Source: Mesostigma viride (Eukaryota; Streptophyta; Mesostigmatophyceae; Mesostigmatales; Mesostigmataceae). Taken from it: DNA of 64,000 nt. Made by a program: the position numbers and the translations under genes. How positions within the stretch are numbered: the stretch's first letter is position 1; every line of letters begins with the position of its first letter. The notes beneath the pieces were generated by a model. The model saw nothing but the letters and a program-made list of their open reading frames with translations, did not search any database and was not told the DNA's origin. Location: assembly GCA_009746045.1 (NCBI GenBank), contig RPFO01000065.1, positions 4,348,785-4,412,784 of the forward strand, given 5' to 3'. This document shows, in pieces, positions 32,961-47,100 of the stretch.

Positions 32961-33945
32961 TCTACAGGCTATCTACAAAACAATCATATTCTAGATATAT
33001 AACGATAACGGCAGGCTCGAGCTACCATGGCCGGTCGGGATTCTCCCGATTTCTGGCCTGCGCTGGTTGTCTCCTTGATATTCTATATCTGCGCTGGCCG
33101 GTTCGATCGGTCTCCTTGGTATTCTATATCACTATGATGCTCGCGGTTGACCCAGTAGGGGTCTTGGCTAGCACGCCTCCCTCGTTTGCAAACACGCTCC
33201 TTTCCCACTGCAGGGGGGTTGTTGTCCTCTCAGATATGACCTCCAGGCCCGCTTGGCCTTGTCCATCATCTTTTTCCAAATCGATCACGGAGTGGCCGAG
33301 GCCCCCTATATCCGCTACGAGCTGTTCTTTGAAGGTGCGGGCCTTGCGGCGTCTAGCTAGCCTGGCTGGGCCGGTCCACGTGAGGAGGTTCCGGCCCCGG
33401 TTGGGCGGGGCGCAGCCCTGCAGTGCAGAGGGGCCACGTGAAGTGTCTACCTGGTTGGTGCGAGCTAAGTGAGCCCTGTAGACTATAGCGGCAGGCGCCG
33501 CGGCTTGATGGTGCTGCCCTAGCTGCTGGTGATAAGTGGCATGCCGAGATACAAGTCCTCCTTGCCGACATGAGCAGCATATCCTCCTACACGAAAACTG
33601 ATTGACCGCAGCACGTTGGTGACCGCGCCATCCATGCAGTACGTAAGAACAGGGAGGACCAGGTCCTGTTTCTCTAGCTTGCCCAAGGGCTTAATTGCGC
33701 CACAGGTATTGGCGTATAAAGCGTGCCAGGCGAGGGAGATACGGTCCACATCGGCCTCGCAGCTTGGGAGTAAGTTACCGGCCAGCAACTTGACGCGGTC
33801 CCGATACAGGACTCGAGAGCCATCAAGGAGAAAGAGGTCGATCGGGCAGTGGCTGAGTGAGCCCAATCGCCAGAACCTCGGTCTAAGTTCTTGTTTGCTG
33901 ACCTCAAGCCCCACCACACGGGCCTCGAATGCCTATAGAGGCAGT

Positions 33946-35040
<1,095 letters not shown>

Positions 35041-35349
35041 ACGTGCTCAGTGCCCAGCTCGAAGAGGGTGGTGTCGTCGATCTGCATAGATGATGTCCGC
35101 CATGCAGCCGAATCTCCGTTTCCGCCCCGCCATGCCAGAAACGGTTGTCGATCCGGACCTGCACCCCTGGTTCCCTACCCATGTGCAATGCACCGGCCAG
35201 CAAGCCGCTTGCGGGCCTGAATCATTACGTATTCGACCACAATAATGAACAGGTAGGGCGAGATCGAGCACGCAGCCCTGCCACATATGCACACCCTTCT
35301 GTAAAGGGCATGGTGGCGTTCGAAGTGTGCACCGAAGTGGTGGACCCTT

Positions 35350-35945
35350 CCGACAGGTCCTGAATGTAGGGTTTTCTCAGCGTAGGTCATTAGAGTCTTT
35401 GTATCAGGGTATGCCTCGTATTTCGGACGAGATTAGGCAGCGTAGGATAGCATTTGTAGGACATCTTGCTCGCACCAGCCAGGTCGATCGACACCGCCCT
35501 TGGTCTGGCCGGCCCCCAGCGGCTTGGCCAACCAGGGCGGCATATTTTGACCTGGCCTGGCCCCAAGGACACCCCCAGGAAGCTAGGTAAGCCTGCCATG
35601 AACTACACCCAGATGTTGCTGGCCGACCTAGTGGTCCCAGCCCAGTTTGAACACCGCATCCACTCCCTCTCCCTTCTTTGGACTGCCATGCAGAACAAGA
35701 AGCGGTGGCAGAAGATTGTCCAGGCTCACACGCCAGCCCCTGTGGGCGAGCCACCCCCCCCCAAGAGCTAGGAAGGGGCGTTTTGCTGAGTAGCGTAGTT
35801 AGGATTTTCTAGACTAGATGGCTTAGAGTTAGGTTAGATCAATTACGCGGCTTCTCCCCGGGGGCCTCCACCCACCCAACATGGAATATGTGCTACATGA
35901 CCCCCCCACGGAGGCATGTTATAATTTTATTTTTTTAATTTTTTA
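35350..35945 (+). mobile_element. LINE-C copy, best preserved C-terminal end
   Basis: It reads PRISDEIRQRRIAFVGHLAR, then after a frame change NYTQMLLADLVVPAQFEHRI, HSLSLLWTAMQNKKRWQKIV and a stop near 35771. The 3' UTR ends with a hairpin (35896-35918) and a TTATAATTTTATTTTTTT tail. Its 5' end abuts LINE-A copy 2 tail to tail. Confidence 0.85.
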
Positions 35946-37772
35946 ATTGCTGGGATGTGGTGAGGCACAGGCGATGTTGGAGTATGGTTCAGGAGTTCGA
36001 TTTTTCAGCGATCATGGCCGGGGGTCTCCTATCCAACATGGTCTAATGTGGATCGACAAGTATACCATGCATAAACATCAAGCAAGTCCCAATGCGACAT
36101 TGGACCGCCATGCGTGATGCGTCCATGAATAGTTCTCTCACTTAAATCAGTGATAGGGCCAACACGTATAATAAAGACTCGACTAGCTAACGTTGTTATT
36201 TGCATCTGAGATCGAGAGGAAACAACAAGTGCATCATATTTGCCCTAACAACTGATTGCATGGACATCGGTCTCAACCGTTTCTCCGAATCGATCAGACT
36301 ATGGACAACGGACGAGATTGTCTTCGACACCATGCAACTCTAACTATCCTGATCCAGGACGTTGGAAAGCCACGCGCGTCCACGAAAAGTTGTCAGGCAC
36401 TTCCGATCATGAGGGAGCAGACAGCGTGGCCAGCATATTAATCATGTGGGACAACTATTCCTGGATCGACGCACTTGCACTATTCCTGGACATGTAGTTG
36501 TCTCCCCCCTTAAGAATACGTCTGGCCTCGCATTTATACATAGGCCTGTCAATGCAAGTGCTTCATCAAGCACACCACCCATGCCCAAAATGGCTGCCAT
36601 GCATAGAAATCTAAGTAAAACGGAATATTAAGTTCATGTTTGTACTGGCTGCATGTTTGTACTGACAGCCGCTTCGGACATAGTACTACCAGACAACCAG
36701 GATCATATGTCCCAGTGCTCTTTCATGATCACACAGCACGGCTCTGATATACCCATCAATGGACAGCATAGACCCCAACACAGCACCACTGTGCGACGGA
36801 TGTTTGGACCCCGACATTTGATCTGGGCTATCAAGCTATGCTATGTAAAGGCTTGCATGGGCAAGAGGCACGAGTATCCACCGTGGCGCATCAGCCACAG
36901 CCGCCCCCTTGAAAAGAGGACGATCATTGACTAGATTTGGGCTACCCCGTGATCAATAATGTCACAACCGCCAAGAGTATTTCCGTGCCGTCGAGTTGCT
37001 CTCCCCACTTACCTCTTTAAGCCATTATACCAGCCGGCTATAAATAGCTGGATCCACCCACCCCATCCCATATCCATGTCCATCCCACTAAGGTCTTATG
37101 CTCACGTGACGCAGTCTACGTTTAAATTGAATAAAATTGATACCAGCCTGTTCAGAAAGGCGGCTCCTACAAAGCTGGAGTCAAAAGTTCAAGGGTGAAT
37201 AGTTTTCAAGCCACCTACCATACATACCAAAGGTTTCCCCTTGCCTGTAGCCTTCCACCATCGCACGTGCAATGTGAGGACATTGCACGCAATAAGAAAG
37301 GACGCATACCCGTAAGGAGTACTGGACTTACCATAATCCAAGGCATGGGCCTATTCCAGCATTCCAACACGAACATATCCCACCGTTCCGCTCCACTGCT
37401 CCACTTCCAGGGCCGACGACCAGGGTGCCGAAGTGCCGACTGCAACATGCGCTGGCCTTTGCTAGTCTTTTTAGTTTCCACTGTTTCTATGCTCTCTGCG
37501 CCTTTGCGCAGTGTTCTGAAGTGATATGCATGAATCATGACGCGCTGTGTATAGACGCGCTGTGTATAGTCATGAGAGTCAAACACGTTTGCTTTCTGCT
37601 CCCACGACCGACGGAGATGTTATGCGATTATCTCGGCTGCTCGGTCATCTAGCACGTGGGCAGAGGGTACCTTAACGACAGACGACATCGGGAAAGTTTT
37701 TGTAAAAGTGAAGATGCCTATACGTGATTACTACTGTAGGTTAATTCTAATCCTGACCTTGATCCTGAAGGC
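35946..37772. other. Intergenic stretch without recognised genes
   Basis: Only short scattered frames occur and none resembles a family I know. No repeat or element stands out. The part near SPT16 may contain its distal promoter. Confidence 0.5.
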
Positions 37773-37898
37773 ATTACTGTACAGTACTGTACTGTAGGCA
37801 GTCGAGGCCTCGAGTGCCATCCGCGGCCCAGTCCCTCAGACAGAACAGTGCAGGCCAGGGCACGACTGTAGGGCCGCTACTACTGTACAGTACAGTAG
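37773..37898. promoter_or_regulatory. Paired palindromic motifs upstream of SPT16
   Basis: TACTGTACAGTACTGTACTG (about 37774) and TACTGTACAGTACAGTAGGC (about 37879) lie about 105 bases apart. Each contains the 10-base palindrome ACTGTACAGT and ends towards GTAGGC. They are 230-360 bases upstream of the start codon, so they may bind a regulator. That is inference. Confidence 0.35.
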
Positions 37899-37937
37899 GC
37901 GGACTTCGCGGAAGGACCGTCAGTCGAATGGCAGCAT

Positions 37938-37943
37938 TATAAA
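37938..37943 (+). promoter_or_regulatory. TATA box candidate of SPT16
   Basis: TATAAA lies 194 bases upstream of the SPT16 ATG, followed by GC-rich sequence suitable for a 5' UTR. Confidence 0.4.
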
Positions 37944-38131
37944 GCGCAATACCCGGCCACTGGTGCGCGCTTCCAGCCAGGAGCCAGGCACGCGTGCGCG
38001 CTGGGCAGTTGGCGGGAACGCCGAGCACGAACCAACCATCACTGGTACGCGCGGATTTGCGTTTTGAAGTCCGACCGAGTCCATGGCTGCCTCCCGTTGC
38101 GAATAATCTGACGCAAGGGGGCAAGGTTAAG

Positions 38132-41100
38132 ATGGCAGAAAATGGGGGTGCGGCTGCAGCGCCCAAGCAGGACACGGAGACGATGACACGGCGATTAAAT
38201 GTCTTGTATGAATCATGGAAGGTAATTTTTGGAATGAAACTCGTTTCACCCCCCCTGGATTGCGGTGCTGTAAAAAGCGTCTGGGAAGAGTGTAATCTCC
38301 TCTACGTTACGGTTAGGCGCAAGAAAGATTGCGGATCTTGACGCGTTAACCCGCAAGTTACCTTATTTCGGCTTGCAGGAAAATGCTTCTGGAGCCTGGA
38401 GTTCTGCAGCGTGTTTTGCTATCGTCAATGGCCCCCCAAGCGAAGATTTCGCATACTTCAAGTCTGATGCGCTGCAAGTCTGGCTTCTCGGGTAGGATAC
38501 AAGTTGCCATCGTAGTCAGTGCGTAGTACATACGTCTTAATGCTGCTTGTCACTTCCTTACATGTTGAATTGGTCTTTCTTGCCAAGCAGATTGCCATAG
38601 ACACAAAAGAAATGTAAAAAAAAACAGTTACCGGTCACCGCATGTCTGCAAATAGCTAGGCTGGAGTCTGCTGAACAACCTGCCAGGGTGGGATATCGGA
38701 GTGTCGAATACAGCGGGTGCTGGTTGAGCATGCTTGCGGCTACAAGGTCATGTCCATGCCCGTGTCGAAAATGCGGGCAACGAGCAGCCAAGGCTCGGCA
38801 GCCACGTGTCCACCATCATACTTGGTGTGAAATTTACCAAAATAAAAAACGGCATGCATGGTTGTGATGACAGAAAGGAATCATTTCATTGCATCCATGT
38901 TTTTATTGCTGAGGGATGCTTCCTTTCTGCGTGGACCGCAGCTCCATGCATGTGGCCAGCCCTTCTAATCAGGGGTCGAGCCCGGACGGCACACCCTTAT
39001 AGCGATGCGTGTGCACGGACTTGTTCCATTGCCGTCATAGCAAAGTGATCGGTTTGGGACAAACACGCAGGTCTCTGGCAACCGTTTTCGCCATGTGCAG
39101 CAACGCATGCTGTCTATCTGTGCTGTGTCCACTCATCCATGTGGCTGTCCGTTGCATGTGCCTAATGCCACTCGGGTGGTAGGTGGTATCCATCTAAATA
39201 ACACGCGCCTCGTCCTCAAACGCGCAGCACCAGCCCCACTTGCAATATATAAACAATAATAATAGTAATAATAATAATAATAACAATAATAATAAGTGAG
39301 ACAACTAAGAATAATGATCCTAATAGTATCACCCAACCCCACTTGCAATATATCAACAAAAATAATGATCCTACTAGTATTAACGCGTGCCTCATCCTCG
39401 TGCTCGCACGAAATTGCTGTGGTCACTTTACAAACCCTGCCAGTTGCTGTCGGGGTGTCAAATGGTGGTTATTAGCAACCGTAGCGATAGCTCATGGTTG
39501 TCACGGTGATCAGACCATGATGAGTGGCTTGAATGGGTGTGGCAGCATAACAGTCCATTCATTGCCTTGTCTTCTGCTTGCTTGCATGTGCTCGCGCACC
39601 AGGTACCAGCTGCCGGACACCATCATGGTCTTCTTCAGGGAGACGGTGCACATCATCGCCACCGCCAAGCGAGGTGAGCGCGGGAGCAGGGGCGGGACAC
39701 GGGGGAATGGGAAGAAGGGGCGGATGGCACACAGGGGAAAAGGGAGGGGTGGCGGATGGGCCGCACTGTGGGAATGGGGAAGGCCGGCTCGCACGCCGGT
39801 CATGTACAGCATGGAGGATGCATTGTGTGTGAGTGTGTGTGTGTGTGTGTTTGCACTTGTGTGTGTGTGTGTAGCGTGACGTGTGAGCGTAACAAGGTTG
39901 TGCCGATGGGGCTTGTGTCGGGGGAGCGGCGGCGTGGGATCCCGTCACATCGTGAGCGCTGCCACGATGGACACGAGTACTGAGAGGTAAGCAACTAGGC
40001 AAGCTTGGACCCGTGTATGACAGAGGCAAGCGCGTGCCAGGCAAGCTTGGACCCGTGTGCGACAGAGGCAAGTGCCTGCCTGGCAAGCTTGGACCCGTGT
40101 GCGACAGAGGCAAGTGCCTGCCTGGCAAGCTTGGAACCGTGTGCGACAGAGGCAAGTGCCTGCCTGGCAAGCTTGAACCCGTGTACAACAGAGGCAAGCG
40201 CGTGCCAGGCAAGCTTGGTGTCATGGATTCACACAACTTGCAACGAAACTTACAGCAGGGTGGCATCATCTTCCTGTTTCGTTGCTGTTTTGGACATCCT
40301 CCCTATTACCTCGTCCTGCCTGCCCCCAAGGTGCTTCCCTCTTGTCCCGGCCCTCATGCACCCCCCCCCCTACTCGGCCCTCTGCGCCACCCGGATTCCC
40401 CTGCCCCCCTTCCAAGTGGCCCCATAAAATTCCACTTTGAGTGTGCACATTTATGTCCATTGAATATGAGTAGCGCAAAAGGGTGCAGGAGGAATGCCTG
40501 GAGTGCGATGCATACCTCCATGCGTGGGGAAAGATGCATCCCTCCCTCCATGCATGGGGAACCATTTCGCCATGCATCCCTGCAAACAAGTAGCTCCAGT
40601 AGCAACAACAAGCATGATGTGATGAATCCCCATTGGGTGCAATACATCTCATCCTTGATATGTCATCCGTGGAATCTCGACCTTTATGCCATGTCTCACA
40701 ATCCCCTACGGTTTGGCAAGGCGCGCCCACCTGGGTCTTGTCCATGATGGCCTCTCCCCCTCCCTGTTCCTTGTGTCCCCCTCCTGTCATCTCACCTCCC
40801 TCGCAACCAACCTGCATCTTTGCTTCCCCCCCCGGGTCTGCGGGTCACGGCGGTGGGCTGCCTGGCCTGCTTTCTGTTACTCTCTGGATGTCTCGGGGTC
40901 ATCCTTTCACTGGGGCTTGCCCAGTTGCGTTCCTGGAGGGTTTCCAGCAGGCGTGCAGGGACATCTGCAAGATCGAGCTGGTGGTGAGTGGCACTATCGA
41001 GCAATAGGGAGCACACATACAGATAAGTTGTCTCCTTGATAAGTACTAGCAAGCGGTGGTTTTCATTATCGAGCGATAGGGAGCACACATAGAGAGAAGT

Positions 41101-44100
41101 ACTAACAAGTGGTGAGTGGCGCTAGCAAGCACCTTCCACATCTACCAGGGCGGCCAATGCCCCCCAGGTCGATGCTCTGGTCTGGCAATGCTCGCACGTG
41201 TCCTGGGTTCAATGGGGGGTTCACTCTTTACTCTATTTACTCAACAATCGGACCTATATACTCTTTACTCTTCACTCTATACTCTATACTCTATACTCTA
41301 TACTCTATACTCTATACTCTATACTCTATACTCTATACTCTATACTCTATACTCTATACTCCATACTCTATACTCTATACTCTATACTCTATCCTCTATA
41401 CTCTATACTCTATACTCTATACTCTATACTCTATACTCTATACTCTATACTCTATACTCTATACTCTATACTCTATACTCTATACTCTATACTCTATACT
41501 CTATACTCTATACTCTACACTCTATACTCTATACCATATACTCTATACTATTTTCTCTTTACTCTGTACTCCATACTCTTTACTCTCTACTCTGTACTCT
41601 TTTTACTCTATACTCTTTACTCTTTACTCTTTACTCTTTACTCTATATTCTCTACTCTCTACTCTCTACTCTCTACTCTCTACTCTCTACTCTCTACTCT
41701 CTACTCTCTACTCTCTACTCTCTACTCTCTACTCTCTACTCTCTACTCTCTACTCTCTACTCTCTACTCTCTACTCTCTACTCTCTACTCTCTACTCTCT
41801 ACTCTCTACTCTCTACTCTCTACTCTCTACTCTCTACTCTCTACTCTCTACTCTCTACTCTCTACTCTCTACTCTCTACTCTCTACTCTCTACTCTCTGC
41901 TCTCTGCTCTCTACTCTCTACTCTCTACTCTCTACTCTCTACTCTCTACTCTCTACTCTCTACTCTATACTCTCTACTCTATACTCTGTACTCTATACTC
42001 TATACTCTATACTCTATACTCTATACTCTATACTCTTTACTCTATACTCTATACTCTATACTCTGTACTCTATACTCTATACTCTATATTATATACTCTG
42101 TACTTCACTCTATACTCTATACTCTATACTTTATACTCTATACTCTATACTCTCTACTCTCTACTCTCTACTCTGTACTCTGTACTCTGTACTTTGTACT
42201 TTGTACTCTGAACTCTGTAATCTGTACTCTGTACTCTGTGCTCTGTATTCTGTACTCTGTACCCTGTGCCCTGTACCCTGTACCCTGTACCCTGTACCCT
42301 GTACTCTGTACTCTGTATTCTGTACCCTGTACCCTGTACCCTGTACCCTGTACCCTGTACCCTGTACCCTGTACCCTGTACTCTGTACCCTGTACCCTGT
42401 ACCCTGTACCCTGTACCCTGTACCCTGTACTCTGTACCCTGGACCCTGGACCCTGGACCCTGGACCCTGGACCCTGGACCCTGGACCCTGGACCCTGGAC
42501 CCTGGACCCTGTACCCTGTACCCTGTACCCTGTACCCTGTACCCTGTACCCTGTACCCTGTACCCTGTACCCTGTACCCTGTACCCTGTACCCTGTACCC
42601 TGTACCCTGTACCCTGTACCCTGTACCCTGTACCCTGTACCCTGTACCCTGTACCCTGTACCCTGTACCCTGTACCCTGTACCCTGTACCCTGTACTCGA
42701 TACCCGATACTCGATACCCGATACTCTGTACTGGATACTCGATACTCGATACTCGATGCTCGATACTCGATACCCTATACTCGATACCCTATACCCTATA
42801 CTCGATACTCGATACTCTATACTCGATACTCTATACTCTATACTCCATACTCTATACTCTATACTCTATACTCTATACTCTATACTCTATACTCGATACT
42901 CAATACTCGATACCCTATACTCGATACTCTATACTCTATACTCTATACTCTATACTTTATACTCTATACTCTTTACTCTATACTCTATACTCTATACTCT
43001 ATACTCTACACTCTATACTCTATACTCTATACTCTATACTCTATACTCTATACTCTATACTCTTTACTCTATACTCTACACTCTTTACTCTATACTCTAT
43101 ACTCTATACTCTATACTCTATACTCTATACTCTATACTCTATACTCTATACTCTATACTCTATACTCTGTACTCTGTACTCTGTACTCTATACTCTATAC
43201 TCTATACTCTATACTCTGTACTCTATACTCTATACTCTTTACTCTATACTCTATATTCTGTACTCTTCACTCTATACTCGGACCTTTCTTGTTCATAATA
43301 TAGTAAGGTCCCTGGGTTTGCTGTGGGTGGTGTCCGCTGGCATTGGATTGGCAGTTGGTGGGACTCTCCTGGTGGCCAACTGTTGTTTGGGCGAATAAGT
43401 TTCGTGCCACCATCTTTTTCCCCCCCCCCACTGTTGGCTTGTGGTCTCCATGGTGTTGCTCTGCGTGTGAAAACTATTTACTAGTAACTAAGAAGATCAG
43501 AATTGTAAGCTGACATGCAGCACGAGGGTCCTAAACCCCATGTCGTTCTCCCTCTTCTCCTTTGCGCCCCACCCCCCCACCCCCCCCCAGCTGCACACCA
43601 AGCCCAAGAAGGAGGAGGGCAAGGAGCAGATGGAGGCCGTGCTCAAGCTCGTGAGCGCACAGGACAACATCGGGGTTATATCTGCGGAGCAACGGGAGGG
43701 CAGCTTTGTGAAGACGTGCGTGGCGGGGGTGGCATGGGCATCACAGTACTATAAGCATGGGGATGGTACAAGCATTGCAAGACACTATGCGCATCCATGT
43801 TATAAGCATTGCAAAGCATTGTCGGCATTGCTGGGCCATATGATCATAACCTTGGGGGTTGAGAGGTATGCGGGATTTTCATCCCAGGGTGTTGTGGGGA
43901 GTCGGCAGTCTGAAGCAGCGAATCGTCTTCCTGTGGTTCGGGCGCTTGGCAAATGTACAAAGGCGGCATGCAAATGTACAAAGGCGGCATGCAAATGTAC
44001 AAAGGCGGCATGTGATTGTGAACAAAGGACCCGCTCCAAGTGCCCAGTGCCAAGTGATCACCCTGGGAGGGGAGCGTGGGGGATGATGTGTGCGGGTGCT

Positions 44101-47100
44101 TGTGCTGGGGGGGGCGATCGCGGAATGTTCTGGGGAACGTGCTCTGGAAGCAGTGAACGCAGGATGCTAGTGGCCCGGATGGGCGACGCGGCAGCGCCAT
44201 GTGCTGTGTTGCACGTTGTGAGCTTGGTTCGATAACAGCAAGATGACAGCCGTTCTCCTCTGTTGGTAGAGAAGACGGCCCCGTGCAAGCTGGGGTTGTG
44301 GGGCTGCTCACTTCTGGTCCTATGCTTGCAGAGTGTCTAGCAACGATTTATGTTTAAAGAATGCCCACCTACGTGACCACCGATTGAAGAACTAGGTTCA
44401 ATTAATTGCTGTCAGTTTCTCCCCGTGTGTTGTCCCCTCCACCATGCGCACCTCATGGCGGTCGCGGCACCGGGCGCGCCGGATGCCTCACACGTGGCGC
44501 ACCCATGGAATGGGGAAAAAAACTACCAATGGAGCAGCTGGGCGAACATGCTGGCCACCACGGGCAAGCCCACGGTGGACATCACCAAAGGCCTTGCAGA
44601 TGCCATGGCGGTGAAGGACGCGCTCGCGGTATGTGCCTGCTGCCCAAATACTATTCAACATGGCTTCTTTTGTGATGGCACTATGTGTAGGCAAGCGTGC
44701 CTTGGAAGGGGGGCTCTTGAAGGGGGGGGGGGGGGGGGGGGGGCGTCCTAACAGGATTGGCGGGGTCGTGAAAGGTCACACAGCAAGCGTGCCAGTAGGG
44801 TGGGGGGTGGCAGAACGTGTGGGGACAAGGATCGGCCAGCTCTCCATGTGTGCTGTGGATGTGTGCTCCGTGTGTCGGGTGGCATGGCGGTTGGGGGAAC
44901 CGACTTGTCTTGTACTAATGATTTGGTTGTGCTGTACTATTCTTTTGTTGTGTTGTACTCTTGGTTTGTTGTGTTGTACTATTTCTTTGTTGTGTCGTAC
45001 TAATGCTTTGTTGTGTTGTACTAATCTAGGAAAGTTTCTTCTCTGTTGTGATGGCATTTTCTCGCGGGGAGCTGCGTGGTGTGTCAGGTGTGTTCTGCTG
45101 TGGTTGGCGTGCGTAGGCGAGGCTCTTTCCATCTTGATAGGATTGGTTATCGTACCAGCAGTGCTAGGATGGTTTTCTTATCACCAAGATGGGATGGTTA
45201 TGTTATCACCAAGATGGGATGGTTTTCTTACCACCATGTTGGGATGTTTATGTTATCACCAAGATGGGATGGTTTTCTTACCACCATGTTGGGATGTTTA
45301 TGTTATCACCAAGATGGGATGGTTTTCTTATCACCATGTTGGGATGGTTTTCTTACCACCATGATGGGATGGTTATGTTACCGTGTACCGCGTCCAGTCT
45401 CACTATCATGACCCGGTGCCTGGTCATGCCATGCAAACATGCCAGCGCAGAACGCGCGTGCCATGAACCAGGGTGGCCGGGAACACCTGGGGACGCAGGA
45501 CGCGGGCCCACCTGGGGACGCAAGGACGCTGGATATTCGCATGGATCGTGTGCTAGTAGCCAATGCGTGTTTGTTTTGTTGTGAGGTTCGTCTGGTTCGT
45601 GCTCTGGGGAGATTCATCGGCTCTGTCCTAAACGTGGTCCTTGGCACCCCTTCCCCAACGAAGGCCCTCGAAACATAGACCACATTGGCCTTATCCCTTG
45701 TTTATTTTCTTTCTGCCCTTTGGCTTCCATTCTGTGTGGAGCCTGGTCATCAGCCTCCGTTCTTGCCTCATGTCATCATCCCCCACTCAGCTCCACTCAT
45801 GTCCCTGGGCCCCCCCTTGCTGCTTTTGTACCTGCTGCTGGTCACGCCACCGCAGATCACCAACGTGAAGAAGGCGGCGTACATGAGCGCGATGACCATC
45901 AGCGTGAGTGGCGGGGCACTCTGCGATGCATGCACCGCTAGTATATCACATCACATGGCTCCGCAAAGGATCACGTCACAACGCATCTCCTGGCCTACAT
46001 TTATGCTGCCTGTGCCTGCGCTCTTGACTCACCGTGACTACATGCGTTTGCGGTGTATCCGATAGTGGCCAATATGTTTGCGGAACGCCACCCCTGGCCA
46101 CTCTATTCGTCTGTTTGCCTGTGGCCGCCAGAATCGACTCACCATAACTGGGATCATTCGCTGGCACTTACCTGCCCATGTGCTTGCCCAACATGTTTGC
46201 GGGACACCACCCCCTGGCACTGCATCTACCGGTCCGTTTGCCCACGGTCGCCAGAATCACGTCGTCCCCAAGATCGAGGCCACGATTGACGAGGAGAAGC
46301 GCGTCAGCCACAAGCAGCTAGGGGAGCTCACCGAGGCGGCCATGGAGAAGCCGCAGGCCATTGGCGTGAAGCTCAAGGCGGAGGCGCTCGACGTTTGCTA
46401 CCCGCCGATCTTCCAGTCGGGCGGTGCGTTCGATCTGCGCCCGGGAGCCGAGAACAACGACAAGCCACTGGCCGCGGGGGTGATCCTCGTCTCGCTGGGG
46501 GCGCGCTACTCGCAGTACTGCTCCAACATCGCGCGCACGTTCATCATCAACGCGAGCGAGGAGCAGATGGCGAACTATAAGCTGCTGCTGGCGGCGCAGG
46601 GCGCGGCCATTGAGGCGCTCAAGGGGGGGAACAAGCTCAGCGACGTGTACAAGGCGGCCGTGAATGTGGTCAAGGACAAGAAGGAGGCGCTGCTGGCAAA
46701 CATGACCAAGAACGTCGGGTTTGGCATGGGTGAGTGATCCATGACCGAGAACGTGGGGTGTGGCATGGGTAAGACCCGGCTGCTAATTGTATTTGGTTTT
46801 GTTTCAAGTCTTCGCAGCGACTGACTGCATACTTCCATGGGTTTTAAAAAAAGTGATTCGAAGTCCCAGCGGCATGATGAAAGGCAACCCCTCAGGCGTG
46901 CTCGTTTTCCTCCTCCCTTTATGGAACGATGGGCCACTACCATTGGAGTTGTGGGCCCCATGCCTCTCATACCACATCACCGAACTGTCTACATATCGCA
47001 TCTTTCAATAGTCTAACCTTTTCAATTCATCCCACAAATGGTCCGTTCTCTCCAATGAAATACCCTCTTGCGCACCCGCCACAATCGCACCCCCCCCCCC

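Noticed and set aside
37994-38131. Upstream in-frame ATG extending SPT16 by 46 residues
   Set aside because: SPT16 proteins start close to the N-lobe. The ATG at 38132 fits, and the extension is low-complexity and near the TATA candidate.
39996-40216. CRISPR-like regular repeat
   Set aside because: The units are contiguous 42-base tandem copies without unique spacers, in a nuclear intron.
41109-43398. Long Tyr/Leu/Thr repeat frames
   Set aside because: They are translations of the heptanucleotide array inside SPT16 intron 4, and the flanking exons join without it.
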